Assembly: GCA_036394075.1 (NCBI GenBank)
Contig: DASWFT010000182.1
Coordinates: 1-6,032 of the forward strand
Source of the DNA: JAWWPY01 sp036394075
Lineage (GTDB): Bacteria > Actinomycetota > Actinomycetes > Streptosporangiales > Streptosporangiaceae
Direction: 5' to 3'
DNA length: 6,032 nt
Positions 4,822 to 6,032 of this stretch are shown here, one piece after another; the first letter of the stretch is position 1; the number at the start of each line of letters is the position of its first letter. Both the position numbers and the translations under genes were made by a program. The notes below the pieces were generated by a model. It ran no database searches, was not told the origin of the DNA, and worked only from the letters and a program-made list of their open reading frames with translations.

Positions 4822-4851
4822 GCCGGGCGGCTAGCAGCCGGGCGGCTAGCG
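4822..4851. repeat. 15-bp tandem repeat spanning the ppm1 stop codon
   Basis: GCCGGGCGGCTAGC occurs at 4822-4835 and 4837-4850 with a 15-bp period. The second copy contains CTA (4846-4848), the reverse of the ppm1 TAG, and the first copy would offer another TAG. The duplication therefore probably arose at the 3' end of ppm1. Confidence 0.8.
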
Positions 4852-5652
4852 GTCGTTGGGTGTGGCCGGGGGGTTGCGGAGAGCGTGCCACCGGGCGGCT
4901 ATTCCCCATTGTGCGATCCGCCACAGCGCCTCGACGACAACGCTCCGGCTCATCTTGCTGGCACCACGGGCGCGCTCCACGAACGTGATCGGCACCTCCA
5001 CCACGGTCATCCCGCCCCGCAGCGTGCGCAGCGCAAGGTCCACCTGGAAGCAGTAGCCCTGCGATTCCACCTCATCCAGCGCGATCCGCCGCAGCGTCGT
5101 GTCCCGGAAGACCCGATACCCGGCGGTGGCGTCGCGGAGCCGGATGCCGAGCATGAGGCGGGCGTAGGTATTGGCGCCCCGGGACAGGATCTCCCGGGAC
5201 CTGGGCCAGTTCATGACCCTGCCACCGGGTACATAGCGTGATCCGATCACGAGATCGGCGTCAGCCAGGGCGCTGAGCAGATCGGGCAGTTGCTCCGGCT
5301 GGTGGGAGCCGTCGGCGTCCATCTCGACCATCGCGCCGTAGCCCTGGTCGAGAGCCCAGCGGAAGCCGGCGATGTAGGCGGCGCCGAGCCCGTTCTTCCC
5401 GGGCCGGTGCAGGACGTGGATGCGGGAGTCCCCGGCCGCGAGCTTGTCGGCGAGTTCCCCGGTGCCATCGGGGCTGTTGTCGTCCACGATCAGCAGGTCA
5501 GCATCAGGCACCGAGCCACGGACCCGGCCGGCGATGGCCTCGAGGTTCTCCCGCTCGTTGTAGGTGGGGATGATCACCGCCACCTGGTCGGCGGGCCCGC
5601 CGGATGGGCTCGTACCAGTCAACTCTTCGCCTGCCTTCCAGCCGCGTCGCAC
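4846..5652 (-). CDS. ppm1: Polyprenol monophosphomannose synthase (GT2, DPM1-like)
   Basis: This enzyme transfers mannose from GDP-mannose to polyprenyl phosphate on the cytoplasmic side of the membrane, giving the donor for lipoglycan synthesis and protein O-mannosylation. The GT-A fold motifs are in order: VIIPTYNERENL (26-37), LIVDDNSPDGT (54-64), GKNGLGAAYIAGF (85-97), the metal-binding EMDADGSHQPEQL (110-122, DxD at 112-114), VIGSRYVPGG (135-144), DATAGYRVF, and GYCFQVDLALR with FVERARGASKMS. It is the short soluble form without C-terminal membrane helices and not fused to an apolipoprotein N-acyltransferase as in Mycobacterium. The longest start is GTG at 5652, with a poor ribosome site; a TTG at 5622 (residue 11) overlapping the stop of a small upstream ORF as TTGA is a credible alternative. 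Either start keeps all motifs. Confidence 0.93.
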   Translation of the reverse strand: MRRGWKAGEELTGTSPSGGPADQVAVIIPTYNERENLEAIAGRVRGSVPDADLLIVDDNSPDGTGELADKLAAGDSRIHVLHRPGKNGLGAAYIAGFRWALDQGYGAMVEMDADGSHQPEQLPDLLSALADADLVIGSRYVPGGRVMNWPRSREILSRGANTYARLMLGIRLRDATAGYRVFRDTTLRRIALDEVESQGYCFQVDLALRTLRGGMTVVEVPITFVERARGASKMSRSVVVEALWRIAQWGIAARWHALRNPPATPNDR

Positions 5653-5687
5653 TGCGTAGGTGATCCGCTATCGGTGCGTGACTTCAT
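5619..5687 (-). CDS. Possible 22-residue upstream ORF overlapping the ppm1 start
   Basis: On the minus strand an ATG at 5687 lies eight bases after GAAGG (5696-5700) and reads MKSRTDSGSPTQCDAAGRQA then KS before TGA at 5621-5619. It overlaps the first codons of the annotated ppm1 in another frame, and its TGA overlaps an in-frame TTG of ppm1 (TTGA). This layout suits translational coupling. The peptide resembles nothing I recognise, so it could also be chance. Confidence 0.3.
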   Translation of the reverse strand: MKSRTDSGSPTQCDAAGRQAKS

Positions 5688-5733
5688 GCAGGTTACCTTC
5701 GTCGGGAGACAACAGAGCCGGAGGAGCCCAGCC

Positions 5734-5739
5734 AGTATA
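5734..5739 (-). promoter_or_regulatory. Possible -10 box of ppm1
   Basis: The minus strand carries TATACT here, a good TANNNT box, in the AT-rich segment upstream of ppm1. Initiation would be near 5727, giving a leader of about 75 bases containing the small ORF at 5619-5687. No matching -35 is found; a second candidate further upstream (TTGCGA, 17 bp, TATTAA) lacks the final T of the -10. Confidence 0.35.
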
Positions 5740-5882
5740 GAAACTCGAACCAGAGCTTGCCTTTAATAGGACAAACCAGCTGGAATCGCAAGCGCGTGGT
5801 GCAGGAATTCACACCCGCCCGCAGCGGCCCGCCGCGGACAGGCACAGCGGCCTCGCACCCGCCCTGGGCAGGGGAAGGAAGT

Positions 5883-5963
5883 GGGCCTGGGCATCCCTTC
5901 GGACCGGAGTCCGTCCCGTCGGCAACGAGATCGGTCTCCGTTGTCTACTGGGTGCCCAGGCCC
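5883..5963 (+). ncRNA. Candidate structured RNA: three-way junction closed by a 14-bp stem
   Basis: GGGCCTGGGCATCC (5883-5896) pairs with GGGTGCCCAGGCCC (5950-5963): 13 Watson-Crick pairs and one U-G. Inside are two hairpins: CGGAC/GTCCG (5900-5904 with 5909-5913, loop CGGA), and a longer arm 5921-5930 with 5935-5945, ten pairs with one bulged C and loop TCGG. Junction strands are 5897-5899, 5914-5920 and 5946-5949. Both non-Watson-Crick pairs (T5894-G5952 and G5922-T5944) are G-U on the plus strand but would be A-C mismatches on the minus strand, so plus is the likelier sense. I do not recognise a known riboswitch or RNA family. It could be a leader for a gene beyond 6032, an independent small RNA, or a small inverted-repeat mobile element. 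Confidence 0.42.
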
Positions 5964-6020
5964 CTCCCGGGTCCAACCCCCCGCCCAGCCGGGGCCGCGG
6001 CAGGCCTCCTCTGTACTGCA

Positions 6021-6032
6021 CCTGGTACCAGG
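6021..6032. repeat. 12-bp perfect palindrome at the window edge
   Basis: CCTGGTACCAGG is fully self-complementary and ends exactly at the window edge, so it may extend further. It could be an operator or part of a larger inverted repeat; nothing visible assigns a role. Confidence 0.4.

Larger units (their letters stand above)
5653..6032. other. 380-bp region without a convincing gene, upstream of ppm1
   Basis: Open frames here (for example 5809-6021 on the minus strand) are Arg/Pro/Gly-rich, unlike any family I know, and run across the strong inverted repeat, so I treat them as chance. The part from about 5728 to 5780 is notably AT-richer than the rest and probably holds promoters. From about 5805 to the edge the sequence is GC-rich and full of self-complementary segments, including the fold at 5883-5963 and the palindrome CCTGGTACCAGG at 6021-6032. 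Confidence 0.6.

Noticed and set aside
5883..5963. Known riboswitch or tRNA-like gene
   Set aside because: The 14-bp closing stem and two-hairpin layout do not give a tRNA cloverleaf, and conserved sequence boxes of SAM, cobalamin, purine and T-box elements are absent.
5809..6021. 70-codon minus-strand ORF in the region upstream of ppm1
   Set aside because: Low-complexity Arg/Pro/Gly composition, no family likeness, and it runs straight across the strong 5883-5963 inverted repeat.

Overview
The window is chromosomal DNA from a high-GC actinomycete (Actinomycetota), probably a filamentous or Streptomyces-like order. The main evidence is an RbpA-type RNA polymerase-binding protein convergent with a stand-alone polyprenol-phosphate mannosyltransferase; in Streptomyces coelicolor rbpA and ppm1 also lie close together. 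Strong G/C bias at third codon positions, GTG starts and several apparently leaderless genes fit the same group. The species cannot be named from the sequence.

Left part (1-1143) is an accessory-looking, eroded zone. It holds the first 29 codons of an amidohydrolase gene leaving the window on the minus strand, then a C-terminal fragment of a PaaX-type regulator (about 210-446, +) with no N-terminal part and no natural stop. Next are three GGCCCGGTT-containing tandem repeats, a small uncharacterised minus-strand gene (515-853) whose stop codon lies inside the last repeat, and a 290-bp divergent intergenic region with two tandem 31-bp palindromic units.

Middle part (1144-3263) is a four-gene plus-strand cluster with short gaps: two small uncharacterised membrane proteins (the second of the DUF3817 family), an RsmC-like class I methyltransferase and a TrmH/SpoU-family 2'-O-ribose methyltransferase. 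Two RNA-methylation enzymes co-oriented with two membrane proteins suggest one transcription unit. A hairpin at 3302-3325 may end it.

Right part holds a glycerophosphodiester phosphodiesterase (3368-4234, +), rbpA (4372-4752, +) with a candidate SigR-type promoter, then a repeat-rich convergent gap, and ppm1 (4846-5652, -). The remaining 380 bp (5653-6032) has no convincing gene. It contains a possible promoter and short upstream ORF for ppm1, and a striking three-way-junction-like inverted-repeat structure (5883-5963). Its non-Watson-Crick pairs are G-U only on the plus strand, so it may be a small RNA or the leader of a gene beyond the window edge.

The core genes are housekeeping: transcription initiation, RNA modification, phospholipid turnover and cell-envelope mannosylation. 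The most unusual material is non-coding: the 5883-5963 fold, the 31-bp tandem palindromes, and -10 boxes placed 6-7 bases from the start codon of three genes.
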